Below, in pieces: positions 48,315-56,201 of a DNA stretch of 64,000 bases. The stretch covers positions 3,942 to 67,941 of the forward strand of contig CAYVEC010000009.1 of the NCBI GenBank assembly GCA_964450385.1, written 5' to 3'. This stretch comes from JAKLFA01 sp964450385 (lineage in GTDB: Bacteria > Omnitrophota > Gorgyraeia > Zapsychrales > JANLHA01). The notes below the pieces were generated by a model. That model had not been told where the DNA came from, searched no databases, and saw nothing but the letters and a program-made list of their open reading frames with translations. The translations under genes were made by a program, and so were the position numbers. Numbering within the stretch: position 1 is the first letter of the stretch; every line of letters starts with the position of its first letter.

Positions 48315-49901
48315 ATGACCATAAAAACACGACTCATCCTTCTCTTATTTATAGCCGGCATCATGATCCACCTACCCTTTTGGAACTACCATCACTTTAT
48401 TTCCACCGGAGATACGGGCAGGGACCTTTATGTTTTTTCACGCACAGCCTTAGGCGACGTCCCTTATCGTGACTACTGGTGGTGCTATGGCCCTCTCATG
48501 CCTTATATCTACGGAACGATCATGCGGATCTTCGGTTTCTCGCTTAATGTCATTTTAATAACACAACATTTTTTTTATATTCTCAGCGGCCTTTTCTTTT
48601 TCGCGGCCTTGTCCTTCATCATACCGCCGTCCCTCGCGGCGGTTGGGTGCCTTTGGTTTTGGGCCTCTTTCCCAGGATTTTTTTATACGTACAATCACAG
48701 CGCCGGAATTCTTCTGCTCATAATGATCATGTATTTCTTCTTTAATTACATTAACTCAAAAACACTGCGTCACCCCTGGATCACCCTCCCTCTGTGTTTT
48801 ATTCTTGCAATGATTAAAATTAACTCAGGCCTCGCGGCATTATGCGGAATTATATTGGCATTTGTCCTTATTAATATGACCGCACCAAATCACTCGTGGC
48901 GAGAAGATAAAAAATTTTTCTGGGTAGCAGGGCTGGTAGTCGTTGGTATTATTGGAACATACGGTCTTTTTCTTATAGGTATGCCGATATATGAAATCCG
49001 CCAATGCATTCCGTTTATCACATCAGACCAGCCGCATGCTCAAGAGCTTCGCCAAACCATTTATGTCCTCATTCAAGGCATCACTATCATTGCCTACGAC
49101 TCCTGGTCCAACCGTATTTTTTCCTTTGTATTGATCCTGAGCCTCATCCGCGTTCTTTACCGGCCTCCCTCCTCGTTTGATCAGCAAAAAAAGCAATTTT
49201 TCTATTATTCATGTTACCTAATAATTTTTATTCTTTTTAACCTGCATGAGTACCTGCTTTCAGGAATCGTCTATCGATTATTCTGGCCCGTTCCCTTTGC
49301 AATGGCCTTAACCCTCGTCTTAATTTTTCTACTGTCAGGATCTTCCAAGCTGACACGTATGACGCTTACTGGCGCCCTGCTCTGCTATTCTGGATCCATG
49401 TTCCTTAACAACTATTCTTTGGTCCAAAAAAATTTCGGCGATCGAAAAATAATTTCATTCAATCATTCCCAATCTATCATTACTAACGAACTAGACTGGA
49501 TCGAAACTGTTAACAAAACAACAAAAAAACTTAGAACCATCCTGAAAAAAGACGAACTCTTCTTCGCCCTGCCCTATGACCCCCTCTACTATGCCCTAAT
49601 AGGCACGCGAAGCCCAACGCGTCAGCTGATGCTTTTAGAACACATGAACATCCCGACGGAGCAGGATCAGCGCATTATCAAAGATCTGGAAAAAAACCAC
49701 GTTAATGTCGTCCTAATATCGAACCGTTCCGAATCTAAAAATCCGGGAATTGGAGTCTTCGGCATTGATTACTGCCCGCTCTTGGCCGACTATATCAAAC
49801 GCGAATTTGTTGTAATTGCAGAGTATGGAGACTGGAAAAGCATTCCAGGCTGGACCCGGAATCATGCGACACGAATCCTACAGCGAAAAAATCCTCTCTA
49901 A
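48315..49901 (+). CDS. GT-C-type polytopic membrane glycosyltransferase-like protein
   Basis: A 528-residue protein with ~11 helices. The first external loop has STGDTGRDLYVFSRTALGDV and PYRDYWWCYGPLMPYIYG, with the paired acidic residues of ArnT/PMT-like enzymes that use polyprenyl-linked sugars. The C-terminal ~130 residues are soluble (residues ~400-528). It is A/T-rich relative to its neighbours and stands alone on the plus strand, suggesting possible acquisition by transfer. The likely role is surface glycan or lipid A-type modification. Confidence 0.7.
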   Translation: MTIKTRLILLLFIAGIMIHLPFWNYHHFISTGDTGRDLYVFSRTALGDVPYRDYWWCYGPLMPYIYGTIMRIFGFSLNVILITQHFFYILSGLFFFAALSFIIPPSLAAVGCLWFWASFPGFFYTYNHSAGILLLIMIMYFFFNYINSKTLRHPWITLPLCFILAMIKINSGLAALCGIILAFVLINMTAPNHSWREDKKFFWVAGLVVVGIIGTYGLFLIGMPIYEIRQCIPFITSDQPHAQELRQTIYVLIQGITIIAYDSWSNRIFSFVLILSLIRVLYRPPSSFDQQKKQFFYYSCYLIIFILFNLHEYLLSGIVYRLFWPVPFAMALTLVLIFLLSGSSKLTRMTLTGALLCYSGSMFLNNYSLVQKNFGDRKIISFNHSQSIITNELDWIETVNKTTKKLRTILKKDELFFALPYDPLYYALIGTRSPTRQLMLLEHMNIPTEQDQRIIKDLEKNHVNVVLISNRSESKNPGIGVFGIDYCPLLADYIKREFVVIAEYGDWKSIPGWTRNHATRILQRKNPL

Positions 49902-49921
49902 ATTTTTCAGGCAAACTTGCC

Positions 49922-50380
49922 TTACCGCACCATCGCCTTGGCCCGTTCGATCTTAACGTCGCCCCCACAATGCGTCGCGGTGATCCCATATGGCGGAAAA
50001 TCCCGTTGGCCCAAATTAAAACGCCCGACCTCGATTGCGAGATCCGTGCACGCAAGAAAATCTCGTTTCGCGTCGGTCAAGAGCTCGGTAATTTTTGGCG
50101 GGAGGCCTTCCGGAACAGCGGTCATGTGGAGATCAAGGATCGCCTGTTGACAGAGCCGAACCGACGCGCCCGGATTATACTCCGGTTCACGGTTCGCTTC
50201 AAAGCAGGCGGGAAAAACGCGATCGATGTCCGTCTCAAAACGCATGATCGCGAGACTCTGTTCATGTGGTGTGAGCCGAATTTCTCCACGCTGAGGCCCG
50301 CCGCAACCGACCGCAACCAGCATAGCCGCCGCGACGCATCCCCACACCCGTCCTACCTGTCGATGTCGTTGAGCGTCCAT
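49922..50380 (-). CDS. Small putative lipoprotein, unknown
   Basis: A 152-residue protein with an N-terminal hydrophobic stretch ending VAVGC-GGPQ, a lipobox-like site, so probably lipid-anchored. The mature part contains three further cysteines (FPACFEAN, VRLCQQAIL, FLACTDLA) and a terminal THCGGD. No family recognised. Start could be ATG 50380 or GTG 50347. It is the last gene of the trpB2-bTHX unit. Confidence 0.55.
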   Translation of the reverse strand: MDAQRHRQVGRVWGCVAAAMLVAVGCGGPQRGEIRLTPHEQSLAIMRFETDIDRVFPACFEANREPEYNPGASVRLCQQAILDLHMTAVPEGLPPKITELLTDAKRDFLACTDLAIEVGRFNLGQRDFPPYGITATHCGGDVKIERAKAMVR

Positions 50381-50451
50381 CCGAAGACCCCCGATTCTCG
50401 AGCGAGATTGCCGCCGGAGCCTCGTCGGCTAAAACACGCCGATCAAAAACA

Positions 50452-50547
50452 CTACGCCTTATTTTTATCTTTCCATCCCGGACGTGTCTTCCCATGCGTC
50501 CCACGATAGATTTTTCCCTTGCGGGTCCTCTTATCCCCTTTACCCAT
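50452..50547 (-). CDS. Ribosomal protein bTHX
   Basis: A 31-residue, very basic protein: MGKGDKRTRKGKIYRGTHGK then TRPGWKDKNKA. This matches the THX family of the 30S head (MGKGD-KT-RGKI--G-YGK-RP). A perfect AGGAGG precedes ATG 50547, and a good promoter (50570-50597) overlaps the end of trpB2. Too short for ordinary gene callers, and easily missed. Confidence 0.88.
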   Translation of the reverse strand: MGKGDKRTRKGKIYRGTHGKTRPGWKDKNKA

Positions 50548-50569
50548 TCGAACCTCCTATGACACACAT

Positions 50570-50597
50570 GTTATACTGGTCTCGGCAGCCCCGACAA
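50570..50597 (-). promoter_or_regulatory. Promoter of the bTHX gene
   Basis: Minus strand TTGTCG (50597-50592), 16-nt spacer, TATAAC (50575-50570), inside the 3' end of trpB2. It would give bTHX its own transcript with a short leader. Confidence 0.55.
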
Positions 50598-51944
50598 CGA
50601 GGCCTCTAACGAACGCCGTAATTCGTCTTCGGGCAGCGCGTAACTGCTCAATTCCCCCTTCAAAAATCGGTCATACCCCAACAGGTCCATCATCCCATGC
50701 CCGCTGTAGCAGAACAGGATCACCTTCTCCTGCCCCGCCTCGCGCGCCCGGATCGCCTCGTCGATGGCGCCCGCGATCGCGTGGCTCGTTTCAGGCGCGC
50801 AGACCGCCCCCTCGGTCCGCGCCCAGAGCATCGCGGCCTCATAGCTCGTGATCTGATCATACGCGCGCGGCTCCATCAGCCCCTCGCGTACCGCTTGACT
50901 GACGAGGGGAGACATCCCATGATAACGCAACCCGCCGGCGTGGATAGGCGCCGGAACAAAATTGTGGCCCAGGGTGTGCATCGCGAGAAGCGGCGTCTGC
51001 CCGGACTTATCACCGAAATCATAGGTGAACGGACCGCGCGTCAGCGTCGGACACGCCGTGGGCTCGACCGGAACGATGGAGATCCGCGCCCCGTTCATTT
51101 TATCGCACACAAAAGGGAACGAGATCCCGGCAAAATTGCTCCCTCCCCCGGCGCAGCCGATCACCACGTCCGGCAGACGCTCGCCGATCAGGGCGAGCTG
51201 TTTTTTGGCCTCAAGCCCGATGATCGTCTGATGGAGCATGACATGATTCAGAACGCTCCCGAGCGAGTACTTCGTCGATCCGGTCGGGTCCTCAAGGGCC
51301 TGCTCGATCGCCTCGCTGATCGCGATCCCAAGGCTCCCGGGCGTGTCGGGCATCTCGGCCAGGACCTGCCGGCCGGTCGCCGTCTCCTGGCTCGGGCTCG
51401 CCACACAGGTCCCGCCCCAGATATTCATCATGATCCGCCGGAGCGGCTTCTGGTCAAAACTGATCCGCACCATAAAAACCTTGCATTCAAGCCCGACGAG
51501 ATTGCAGGCAAAGGCGAGAGCACAGCCCCACTGGCCCGCGCCCGTCTCCGTCGTCAACCGCCGCGTCCCGAACTGTTTGTTATACCACGCCTGAGGAACC
51601 GCGGTATTCGGCTTGTGGCTCCCGGCGGGGCTCACGCTTTCATCCTTATAATAGATCCGCGCCGGGGTCTTCAGGTGCTCCTCAAGATACCGAGCCCGCC
51701 GAAGCGGCGCCGGCCGCCACCGATAGAGAATCGACAGGATCTCCTCAGGGATATCGATCCACCGGGCCGACGACATTTCCTGCTCTAAGAGATTGGTGGG
51801 AAAGATCCGCGCCATTTGCGCCGGCGTGACCGGCTTCCCGTCAGGCCCGAGAGGCGGCAGCATGGGCCCTTTTAAATCCGCCGCGAGGTTATACCACTGC
51901 CGCGGGATGTCCTTCTCCTGTAATGTGATCTTAATGTCCTTCAT
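50571..51944 (-). CDS. trpB2: Tryptophan synthase beta-like protein, TrpB2 type
   Basis: A 457-residue PLP enzyme of the TrpB2 subfamily, longer than classical TrpB (~400). The PLP lysine is in AGSHKPNTAVPQAW; the phosphate loop is GCAGGGSNFAGISFPF; TETGAGQWGCALAFACNL and KTPARIYYKDESVSP also fit. TrpB2 makes tryptophan from indole and serine without the alpha subunit. No other trp gene is nearby, consistent with an indole-salvage role. Confidence 0.93.
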   Translation of the reverse strand: MKDIKITLQEKDIPRQWYNLAADLKGPMLPPLGPDGKPVTPAQMARIFPTNLLEQEMSSARWIDIPEEILSILYRWRPAPLRRARYLEEHLKTPARIYYKDESVSPAGSHKPNTAVPQAWYNKQFGTRRLTTETGAGQWGCALAFACNLVGLECKVFMVRISFDQKPLRRIMMNIWGGTCVASPSQETATGRQVLAEMPDTPGSLGIAISEAIEQALEDPTGSTKYSLGSVLNHVMLHQTIIGLEAKKQLALIGERLPDVVIGCAGGGSNFAGISFPFVCDKMNGARISIVPVEPTACPTLTRGPFTYDFGDKSGQTPLLAMHTLGHNFVPAPIHAGGLRYHGMSPLVSQAVREGLMEPRAYDQITSYEAAMLWARTEGAVCAPETSHAIAGAIDEAIRAREAGQEKVILFCYSGHGMMDLLGYDRFLKGELSSYALPEDELRRSLEASLSGLPRPV

Positions 51945-51986
51945 CGTCCACCCTTCTGTTCATCTGTCGCACACGATCCCGGTCCC

Positions 51987-52622
51987 CTACCGGGGAAGAC
52001 CGACCGGCTGAGTCAGGATCACTTTTCGCGTCTCGTTGAGCCCCATTTTCGCGGCCAGGGCCGCATGATCAAACCAGCCGATCGCCACGGTCGCAAGCCC
52101 CTCGGAGGCACAAAACAAATAAACATTCTGGCTCACATATCCCGTATCCACAGCGATATAAAAATCACGGAGCCCCGCATCCTGTTTCATCCTCGAGGTC
52201 TCGGCGGCAAAGATCAAAACGACCGGGGCCTCGGCCACAAAATCCTGCTGACCGCACAAGGGCCGAACATCTTCCGCCAGGACCGTTTCAAGCGTATTCT
52301 CGCGGGGGTTATATCGATACACGGCCTCTGCGGTCGCCGCGTAGATCTCGATCTCCTGGGCGTTACCGGCCGTCGGGGCCGTGCGCTTGCCGTCGGGACG
52401 GTTGACGCCGGCGGCTGCCCATAAAAGATCCGACACAGTCTGAAGCGTGAGCGCCTCCTGCCGGAATTCCCGCCTCGACTGCCGCTGGCCCAATGCCTGC
52501 ATGAGCGGCACGCCTGCCGATGTCTGCGGCGCCGGCAGTTCCGTGATCACCTCCTGCGCCGACGCGGCCGTGACGGCCATCATCAGCATCACGGCACAGA
52601 TCACATATCGTCCCTGTCCCAT
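51987..52622 (-). CDS. Exported SagB-type nitroreductase-fold protein
   Basis: A 211-residue protein with a signal peptide (GRYVICAVMLMMAVTAASAQ) followed by a nitroreductase/SagB-like FMN domain: LGQRQSRREFRQEALTLQTV, SDLLWAAAGVNRPDGKRTAP, and SQNVYLFCASEGLATVAIGW. Export is unusual for this flavin fold, although SagB-like periplasmic members are known. ATG 52622 follows AGGAGGA. It sits beside a cytoplasmic nitroreductase. Confidence 0.8.
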   Translation of the reverse strand: MGQGRYVICAVMLMMAVTAASAQEVITELPAPQTSAGVPLMQALGQRQSRREFRQEALTLQTVSDLLWAAAGVNRPDGKRTAPTAGNAQEIEIYAATAEAVYRYNPRENTLETVLAEDVRPLCGQQDFVAEAPVVLIFAAETSRMKQDAGLRDFYIAVDTGYVSQNVYLFCASEGLATVAIGWFDHAALAAKMGLNETRKVILTQPVGLPR

Positions 52623-52675
52623 CACGATCCTCCTCATGTCTTTTTAAAACACAAAATGATACCATCCCAAACGCC

Positions 52676-53209
52676 TCAGCGCCACTCCCGGATTTCATCG
52701 AGGGTCTTACGGCATTTATCCCTCGCGGATGGATTCATCGGATACCCGAGGCTCAGCATAACGTCAACCCTCGTGCGCCGCGGCCACCCGAATATCTTTT
52801 TTACGGCCCGGCCGTTAAACCACCCGAGCCAGCAGGTGCCCAACCCTTCTTCCGCCGCCTGAAGGGTAAAATGATCACAGGCGATTCCAAGGTCCATCAA
52901 ACTGAATTCAACCCCGCGCAGGGTCGCCCCAAGCCGTGCGGTATAGACGGATGCCTCGCGCACAACCACGACGAGAACCGGAGCGGTCCGAGCAAACGCG
53001 TTCATCCCGAAGACCCCGGAAAACGCGGCCTCGGCAAGACGCGCCCGTGTCGCAGGATCGGCAACCACGATGAACCGCCACGGCTGAGAATTACAGGCCG
53101 AGGGCGCGAGCCGTGCCGCCTCAAGACACCGCTCGATCTTCTCGCGCTCAACCGGTTTGGGCAAATACGCCCGGCAGCTCGACCGCTGCCGCACAAGATC
53201 TAAGAACAT
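52676..53209 (-). CDS. Nitroreductase family protein
   Basis: A 177-residue FMN-dependent nitroreductase: RQRSSCRAYLPKPVEREKIE, LEAARLAPSACNSQPWRFIV, LMDLGIACDHFTLQAAEEGL and GTCWLGWF are the family blocks. Its FMN site looks complete. The substrate is unknown. It follows the frameshifted small gene with overlap and uses GGAGCGGAG as ribosome binding site. Confidence 0.9.
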   Translation of the reverse strand: MFLDLVRQRSSCRAYLPKPVEREKIERCLEAARLAPSACNSQPWRFIVVADPATRARLAEAAFSGVFGMNAFARTAPVLVVVVREASVYTARLGATLRGVEFSLMDLGIACDHFTLQAAEEGLGTCWLGWFNGRAVKKIFGWPRRTRVDVMLSLGYPMNPSARDKCRKTLDEIREWR

Positions 53210-53507
53210 CTCCGCTCCCGCTCCTTAAAAACGATCCACCGATTTGTCAACGCCCGATCCACGAGCCCATCGGTCCACCCGCGGACCCGGCGATACATCC
53301 TCCAGCCCCAAGGCATCCCGTCGACAAAGCCCAGCATCACCATCATGACGCAGCCCCCGCCGATCGCCGCGTCCCAAGCCATTCGTGTGGTCGGCCAGAT
53401 CCATGAGGCGCACAAAAAAGAGCCGCGCCTGCCCAGACCACGATCACCCACGGGCGCCACTCGGTCGTAAAAGGATATTCGGATTCTGTCAGCTTCTCGC
53501 TCCCCAC
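53200..53507 (-). pseudogene. Small membrane protein gene split by an apparent one-base frameshift
   Basis: From GTG 53507 (two bases after the response-regulator stop) one frame reads a plausible start VGSEKLTESEYPFTTEWRPW and a membrane segment VIVVWAGAALF, then runs into nonsense. After a run of six T (53414-53419) a second frame continues sensibly with CASWIWPTTRMAWDAAIGGG, CVMMVMLGFVDGMPW and ends at 53200 just past the nitroreductase start. Adding one T restores a ~102-residue protein with two membrane segments. It may be a sequencing or assembly indel, a real mutation, or slippage. Function unknown. Confidence 0.55.
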
Positions 53508-53509
53508 GG

Positions 53510-54154
53510 CTAAGGTCCCCGTAATTCGCGCACAACATCAACCGCCTCATCGATCCCTCGATTCACCTCGCGCACAAGCTCGCGGGCGAACGCGGTAATC
53601 TCGGCATCCGACCGATCCCGATACAAGCCCTCGTCATAACTGAGGAGAAAATTCTCGCATTTATTCCGAACAACCCCGAGCAGGTTCAACAGCCGATGCG
53701 CCGTCTCCCGATCAAGGGCCTGACAAGAGCATTCAGGAAGCACGCCTGGGCCGCGATCCGCCTGTTCAGACGGCAAATGAGCCGGATGCGTCAGCCGTTC
53801 AAGAACACCCCGAAGTTTTTCCAATTTAAGCGGCTTGATAAAATATTCCGCCACCCCCAGCCGGTAGATCCCTTCGATCTCGGCCGCGGACAAGAGCTGC
53901 CCTGTGATCACGACCACCGGGGTCACCTCACCCTTCCCCCGCAGGGTCCTTAAGACCTCCTGGCCGTTCATGTCCTCAAGGGAAAAATCCAGGACCACCA
54001 CGTCCGGGCGTTCGACCTCGATGATGACAAGGGCCCGCTGCCCGCTCGCCGTGGTCAGGACACGAAAGCCGTGACGGGTCAAATACGACTGGAGCACCGA
54101 GGCGGTCTCGATCTCGTCCTCCGCGATCAAAATAGTCGGGGCCTCATGACTCAT
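53510..54154 (-). CDS. Response regulator with unknown C-terminal helical domain
   Basis: A 214-residue protein: receiver domain (residues ~7-122) with acidic pair in ILIAEDE, phospho-acceptor VVLDFSLEDMNG, threonine/alanine in VVITGQL and the lysine in FIKPLKLEKL. The last ~80 residues are helical (ETAHRLLNLLGVVRNKCENF, ELVREVNRGIDEAVDVV), with no DNA-binding motif; perhaps an Hpt-like or partner-binding module. ATG 54154 lies seven bases after an extended -10 box, so leaderless start is likely. Confidence 0.85.
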   Translation of the reverse strand: MSHEAPTILIAEDEIETASVLQSYLTRHGFRVLTTASGQRALVIIEVERPDVVVLDFSLEDMNGQEVLRTLRGKGEVTPVVVITGQLLSAAEIEGIYRLGVAEYFIKPLKLEKLRGVLERLTHPAHLPSEQADRGPGVLPECSCQALDRETAHRLLNLLGVVRNKCENFLLSYDEGLYRDRSDAEITAFARELVREVNRGIDEAVDVVRELRGP

Positions 54155-54161
54155 GGAAATC

Positions 54162-54170
54162 AGTATAACA
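54162..54170 (-). promoter_or_regulatory. Extended -10 promoter, probable leaderless mRNA (response regulator)
   Basis: Minus strand TGTTATACT: an extended -10 element (TG-n-TATACT; -10 at 54167-54162) followed by seven bases to ATG 54154. The -35 region is poor, as expected for extended -10 promoters. No Shine-Dalgarno sequence precedes the ATG. Confidence 0.6.
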
Positions 54171-54229
54171 AAAAATTTTTTGAATAAGGATTTTTTTAAA
54201 TGGTTCTGCCGGCAGGTCCCGGACACGGC

Positions 54230-54463
54230 CTAGAGCCGGTCCTCAAATAACGTGACCTCGGGCAGATCACCGGCCGGATCTTCGGAAGGCAGACAATCAA
54301 CCACCTGACCTTCACGTACCACAAGGTCAAAGACCTCACGCGGCCGGTCTTGCTCAAGAAGATCAATGACCTGACGGATGACCCGTTTCTTTGTCAACCG
54401 CACCATCACCCGAAGGTTCTGGATCTCCGTATTATTCAAGACAAGCAGGATCTTCACAGGCAT
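54230..54463 (-). CDS. Small hypothetical protein
   Basis: A 77-residue protein, MPVKILLVLNNTEIQNLRVM then VRLTKKRVIRQVIDLLEQDR, with an acidic C-terminus. It looks like a compact alpha/beta protein. It lies upstream of and on the same strand as the response regulator, with a 75-bp gap. ACGGAG sits directly before ATG 54463, too close for a good ribosome site. Family not recognised. Confidence 0.5.
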   Translation of the reverse strand: MPVKILLVLNNTEIQNLRVMVRLTKKRVIRQVIDLLEQDRPREVFDLVVREGQVVDCLPSEDPAGDLPEVTLFEDRL

Positions 54464-54811
54464 CTCCGTTTCTGGCCGAAATCGACTCGAGCCAAAACAT
54501 ATCCCACGTCTGCCATGTGTTTCGATTTATTTATGAAGAACAGGGGCTAAAAGAATTACCATGTGGGGATGTATACGCTGTGTTGCCTTTTCTGCTAAAA
54601 AGATACCACCAAATATGACAAAAAACAATCTAGGTAAAATAATTTTGTCGTATTTAAAAAACCTTATAATTCTTTTATTTTCAATTATTTAAGACTTTGC
54701 TCTCATTTTAAAAAATTATTTTTTTATAAAATATGACAAAATAAGTCTAAAAGTGCCCTGCTTTGGCTTGACATTGAGTCAAAAATGCTCTACCTTTATA
54801 GTAAGGGGACA
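54464..54811. other. A/T-rich intergenic region with 13-bp direct repeats
   Basis: About 350 bp between divergent genes without a convincing gene. From 54600 on it is far more A/T-rich than its surroundings. The 13-mer AAATATGACAAAA occurs twice, at 54611-54623 and 54729-54741, in direct orientation. The right end holds the promoter of the XRE-cupin gene. Confidence 0.6.
54774..54802 (+). promoter_or_regulatory. Promoter of the XRE-cupin gene
   Basis: TTGAGT (54774-54779), 17-nt spacer, TATAGT (54797-54802), nine bases before ATG 54812, which has AAGGGG in between. A second -35-like TTGACA lies at 54768-54773. Confidence 0.55.
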
Positions 54812-55381
54812 ATGATGAAATTATATGAAAAAATCCGAAAGGTCCGCGAGGATCTCGGGCTTACCCTCCAGGATGTCTATGACCGAGGGGTGGCGGTTTT
54901 TGGCGCCGACAAGGCGATCAGCTACCGAACCCTGCAGCGAATCGAACAGGGACAGCTCGCCAAGTTTTCCTCAGTCCTCAAGATCTGCTGCGCCCTGGGC
55001 GTGACCCTGGAAGAGCTCATCCGCGATACCGAGCTCCAGGACCGCATGCTCATCCGTCAGGATGAACGGGTCGATGAGTACACCTATAACGACCAGGTCC
55101 GGGCCAGCATTACAAGCAGTCCGAACCGGAGCTTCCTTGCCCTCGAAATGACCCTGGACCCGGGCGGGTCAACGGGCCTGGAGCAGAGCCCCAAAAACAA
55201 GCCTTTTGAAAAATGGGTCTACGTGGTGGAGGGCGAGCTCACCTGCCGGATCGGCGATGAGTGTTTTGTCCTCACAAAAAAAGATGCGGTGTCCTTCGAC
55301 AGCAGCATCCCGCACCGCCTCGAGAACGCCTCGCCCAAAAAGTGCGTCTGCGTCCTCATTCAAAATCCCAAACATTTTTAA
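54812..55381 (+). CDS. XRE-family regulator with C-terminal cupin domain
   Basis: A 189-residue regulator: N-terminal XRE helix-turn-helix (KIRKVREDLGLTLQDVYDRG, then ISYRTLQRIEQGQLAKFSSV and ALGVTLEELI, residues ~1-75) and a C-terminal cupin barrel (EKWVYVVEGELTCRIGDECF, AVSFDSSIPHRLEN). Such proteins bind small ligands in the cupin and control nearby metabolism genes. ATG 54812 (or 54815) follows AAGGGG; the longer frame overlaps the -10 box. It converges on and overlaps the tandem-receiver gene by 4 bp. Confidence 0.88.
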   Translation: MMKLYEKIRKVREDLGLTLQDVYDRGVAVFGADKAISYRTLQRIEQGQLAKFSSVLKICCALGVTLEELIRDTELQDRMLIRQDERVDEYTYNDQVRASITSSPNRSFLALEMTLDPGGSTGLEQSPKNKPFEKWVYVVEGELTCRIGDECFVLTKKDAVSFDSSIPHRLENASPKKCVCVLIQNPKHF

Positions 55382-56160
55382 CCGCGCCCGGCACGGGGCG
55401 CCTTGTATTTTCCGATACTAATGAGAACGGCCTTGAGCTTTTCATTCAACGCGGCAAGGGAGACGGGTTTTTCAAGATAATCCGCGGCGCCCATGGCCAC
55501 CGCCTGGCTCACGACCTCGGCGCTCGTCCACGCGCTGATCACCACGATCCGTGAAAGAGGGCTGATCCGGCGCATCTCGCGGATCACCTCCATCCCGCCG
55601 AGCCCCGGCATCTTAATATCAAGGAGGATCACATCCGGCGGGCAGTCGCGAGCGCTCACGAGGGCCGTCTCGCCGTCAGAGGCCTGATTGAGCACGCACT
55701 CATAGCGCGGCGAAATGAATTCTTGGACCGTGGACCGAAAGGCCGCATCGTCATCCACAATGAGGATCACCGGCATCTCGCCCCTGCCGCCTTGGTTCAA
55801 CAAAGCCCCGATCTTCTCAACAACGACATCGCGAAGGTAATTCCGGCTGAAAGGCTTCCGGATCCATTCATCCGCCCCGGCGAGCGCCGACGACGACCGC
55901 GCCGCCTCTTCCGATTCGGCCGTGATCATGATAACGACCGCCCCCAGATCTCCCGCCTTGATCCGTCGGATGAGATCGATCCCGTCACCGTCGGGCATCG
56001 CGCGATCGACAAAAATGATCCGCGGACGCTCCTCCCCTGCCATCCTGAGCGCGCTCTCGGCATCCTCGGCGGTCAACACCGAAAAACCGATATACGTGAA
56101 CGTAGTTCGGATCGCGTCACACACGCCCGATTCCCGGCCGACGACCAAAATCTTGATCAT
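55378..56160 (-). CDS. Tandem receiver-domain protein
   Basis: A 260-residue protein made of two receiver domains. Domain 1 (residues ~1-120) has the phospho-acceptor in IIFVDRAMPDGDG and lysine in WIRKPFS, but its N-terminal acidic pair is replaced (ILVVGRES). Domain 2 (~130-250) has a complete site: ILIVDDDAAF, VILLDIKMPG, VVISAWTS, DYLEKPVS. No output domain. It follows the hydrogenase operon on the same strand (41-bp gap), which suggests a link to redox or energy signalling, though that is inference. Confidence 0.88.
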   Translation of the reverse strand: MIKILVVGRESGVCDAIRTTFTYIGFSVLTAEDAESALRMAGEERPRIIFVDRAMPDGDGIDLIRRIKAGDLGAVVIMITAESEEAARSSSALAGADEWIRKPFSRNYLRDVVVEKIGALLNQGGRGEMPVILIVDDDAAFRSTVQEFISPRYECVLNQASDGETALVSARDCPPDVILLDIKMPGLGGMEVIREMRRISPLSRIVVISAWTSAEVVSQAVAMGAADYLEKPVSLAALNEKLKAVLISIGKYKAPRAGRG

Positions 56161-56201
56161 CTCACAACCCCCTCATCCCTAGCCCATCCACATCCCATCG
56201 C

